Shown here in pieces: positions 62,518-64,000 of a DNA stretch of 64,000 nt. Numbering within the stretch: position 1 is the stretch's first letter; each line of letters begins with the position of its first letter. Under the pieces are notes generated by a model. That model ran no database searches. It was not told where the DNA came from and saw nothing but the letters and a program-made list of their open reading frames with translations. The stretch covers positions 2,899,973 through 2,963,972 of the forward strand of contig DS990592.1 of NCBI GenBank assembly GCA_000155695.1, in the 5' to 3' direction. The position numbers and the translations under genes were made by a program. Source of the stretch: Verrucomicrobiia bacterium DG1235. GTDB lineage: Bacteria > Verrucomicrobiota > Verrucomicrobiia > Opitutales > Opitutaceae.

Positions 62518-64000
62518 ATGATTTTAGAAGCTGCAATTCCTCACCTAACAAAAAAAGCGATAGATGCTACGCTATCTAAAACTCAAAACAACTCTATAAC
62601 CCAAGATGATCGGAAAATAGAGGAGGCAATAGCAGGCCACATCAAAGAAATGACAAACTGGTGCTCAGAAATCAGTTTCAAAGACTTAAAGCAACCAAAA
62701 CCGATATCCGGCTTCTATATCCCGCTAGACTTCTACATTTTCCCTCAAAGCAGAAGAGTCAGCGGAGAAGAAAAGATAGAAAAACTAAGCATCTCAGAAA
62801 TCTTTAACCAATCCAAGAGACATTCAATATTACTAGGGCAACCAGGAGCAGGAAAAACAACATCCATAAAGAACTTATGCAATCAGATCCTCAAAAACGA
62901 TAAATTTGAATGCTACGACTTGTCTTTTCCTTTAGTGATCCGGCTCCGAGAGCTAAACAACGACAATAGCACACAGTCCATCGTCGAACACATCGCTTCC
63001 ACACTTCACTTCAAAATCCAGGCGGCTTCCAATGAATCGGAAAGAAAGGAAAATCGATCAAAAATAGCCAACTTCATCGAAGAATTAAAAATAATATTAA
63101 TCCTAGACGGATTCGATGAATTGTCGTCCAAGCCTAAAAGGGAAGACTATATCGAGGAGATCCGTTTCCTAGCACGTACGTTATCATCCTCACTACTACT
63201 GCTAACATCTCGAACCGGAGATTTTACTTATAACATTGAAAACGCTAATACATACGAACTCTGCTCACTAACCGACCAACAGGTATCCGAATTCGCTCAC
63301 AAATGGATTACCCCCAAGAAAGCCGCATTAAATTTTCTTGAAGAAATCAAGAACTCTCCATTTCACGATACTGCAATCAGACCTTTAACCATAGCCCACT
63401 TATGCGCTATATACGAAAGAATAGGTCGCATTCCTCAAAAACCAAAAACGGTTTACAAGAAAGTAATCCAACTTCTTTTAGAAGAATGGGACGAACAACG
63501 TTCAGTTTCCAGATTATCTCGATACGGAGCATTCGAATCTGATCGTAAATTCGATTTCCTTTCAAAAATAGCATTCGAGCTCTCCGCAAAACACTCAACA
63601 CCAATTTTCTATACCGATAGTTTAAAGGCTATCTATAAAAACTGCTACGAAGATTTTGACCTCCCAAAAAGCGAATCAACCAAGGTCATAACGGAAATCG
63701 AATCTCACAACGGTTTAATCCTCCGAACTGGATTCGAGAGATACGAATTTGCACACAAATCGCTACAGGAGTACTTGGCGGCTGAATACATAGTTCGACT
63801 TTCAGAAATACCCACAATCAAAAAAATTATTGAACGGATTCCGAACGAACTTGCAGTAGCAGTTTCGATATCTTCAGATCCTAGCCACTATCTCACTGAA
63901 CTAGTACTCAGCAGGTTCCAATCGTTCAAGCCAACAAAAGAGTACCTTTCAATTTTCATATCCAGACTCCTTTTGGAACGCCCTGACTTCAACAGAAATG
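62518..64000 (+). CDS. NACHT-type STAND NTPase (partial, runs off right edge)
   Basis: The frame starts at ATG 62518 and is open for 494 codons to the window end. Walker A is GQPGAGKTT (from residue 107), Walker B with the NACHT-type tail is LILDGFDEL (194-202), sensor LLTSRTGDF, then the winged-helix region and the FAHKSLQEYLAAEYIV motif typical of NACHT proteins. About 100 N-terminal residues (GFYIPLDFYIFPQSRR) form a small domain of unknown type that could be an effector or adaptor. The C-terminal sensor is missing. It is translationally close-coupled to tcmP and A+T-rich like it. Confidence 0.88.
   Translation, partial: MILEAAIPHLTKKAIDATLSKTQNNSITQDDRKIEEAIAGHIKEMTNWCSEISFKDLKQPKPISGFYIPLDFYIFPQSRRVSGEEKIEKLSISEIFNQSKRHSILLGQPGAGKTTSIKNLCNQILKNDKFECYDLSFPLVIRLRELNNDNSTQSIVEHIASTLHFKIQAASNESERKENRSKIANFIEELKIILILDGFDELSSKPKREDYIEEIRFLARTLSSSLLLLTSRTGDFTYNIENANTYELCSLTDQQVSEFAHKWITPKKAALNFLEEIKNSPFHDTAIRPLTIAHLCAIYERIGRIPQKPKTVYKKVIQLLLEEWDEQRSVSRLSRYGAFESDRKFDFLSKIAFELSAKHSTPIFYTDSLKAIYKNCYEDFDLPKSESTKVITEIESHNGLILRTGFERYEFAHKSLQEYLAAEYIVRLSEIPTIKKIIERIPNELAVAVSISSDPSHYLTELVLSRFQSFKPTKEYLSIFISRLLLERPDFNRN

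Overview
The window looks like a chromosome segment from a moderately G+C-rich member of the Verrucomicrobiota, most likely the Opitutales/Puniceicoccales side (Pelagicoccus-like). This is an inference from style: very large secreted proteins with InlB-like and Ig-like repeats, lone GH20 and GH127 glycosidases, a hybrid propeller sensor kinase, a YejABE importer, and few strong Shine-Dalgarno sites. No rRNA or tRNA gene was found. One tmRNA gene (ssrA) is clear.

Left part (1-13.1 kb): a YejB-YejE-YejA peptide importer operon (yejA runs off the left edge) and a SAM methyltransferase whose 5' end looks frameshifted. Next comes a three-gene signalling unit (orphan PotD-like binding protein, HAMP histidine kinase, single-domain receiver). 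It is followed by an MscS channel, two Hsp20 chaperones, a beta-solenoid DUF4097 protein and a TruC-type pseudouridine synthase.

Middle (13.2-50.7 kb): a 1906-residue secreted repeat protein and a decayed PIN/NYN-like gene. Then HAD phosphatase, GH20, YyaL-type thioredoxin-domain protein with peroxiredoxin, paired glycine-zipper lipoproteins, ACT protein, xseA, TVP38, aroE, prepilin peptidase, HU, YgfZ, DAHP synthase with a candidate attenuator, malate dehydrogenase and GH127. This part closes with a subtilase/Ig-repeat gene broken by two small frameshifts, a hybrid two-component sensor and a second MscS channel. It is core metabolism mixed with polysaccharide and cell-surface functions.

Right part (50.9-64 kb) is accessory. 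A roughly 6.2-kb integrative element sits in the 3' end of ssrA. It is bounded by a 26-bp direct repeat and carries int, a 57-aa excisionase, a putative small regulator with a 14-bp inverted-repeat operator, a HUH replication protein, and a DUF262 plus HEPN-like gene pair that looks like a defence cargo. Beyond attR lie a hairpin-rich non-coding zone, a GIY-YIG protein and an AlbA/Schlafen-type ATP-binding protein. An A+T-richer operon follows: DUF5131 (three-Cys-motif protein), TcmP, and a NACHT-type STAND NTPase cut by the window edge. The DUF262/HEPN pair and the DUF5131-TcmP-NACHT operon are the best candidates for poorly described systems.
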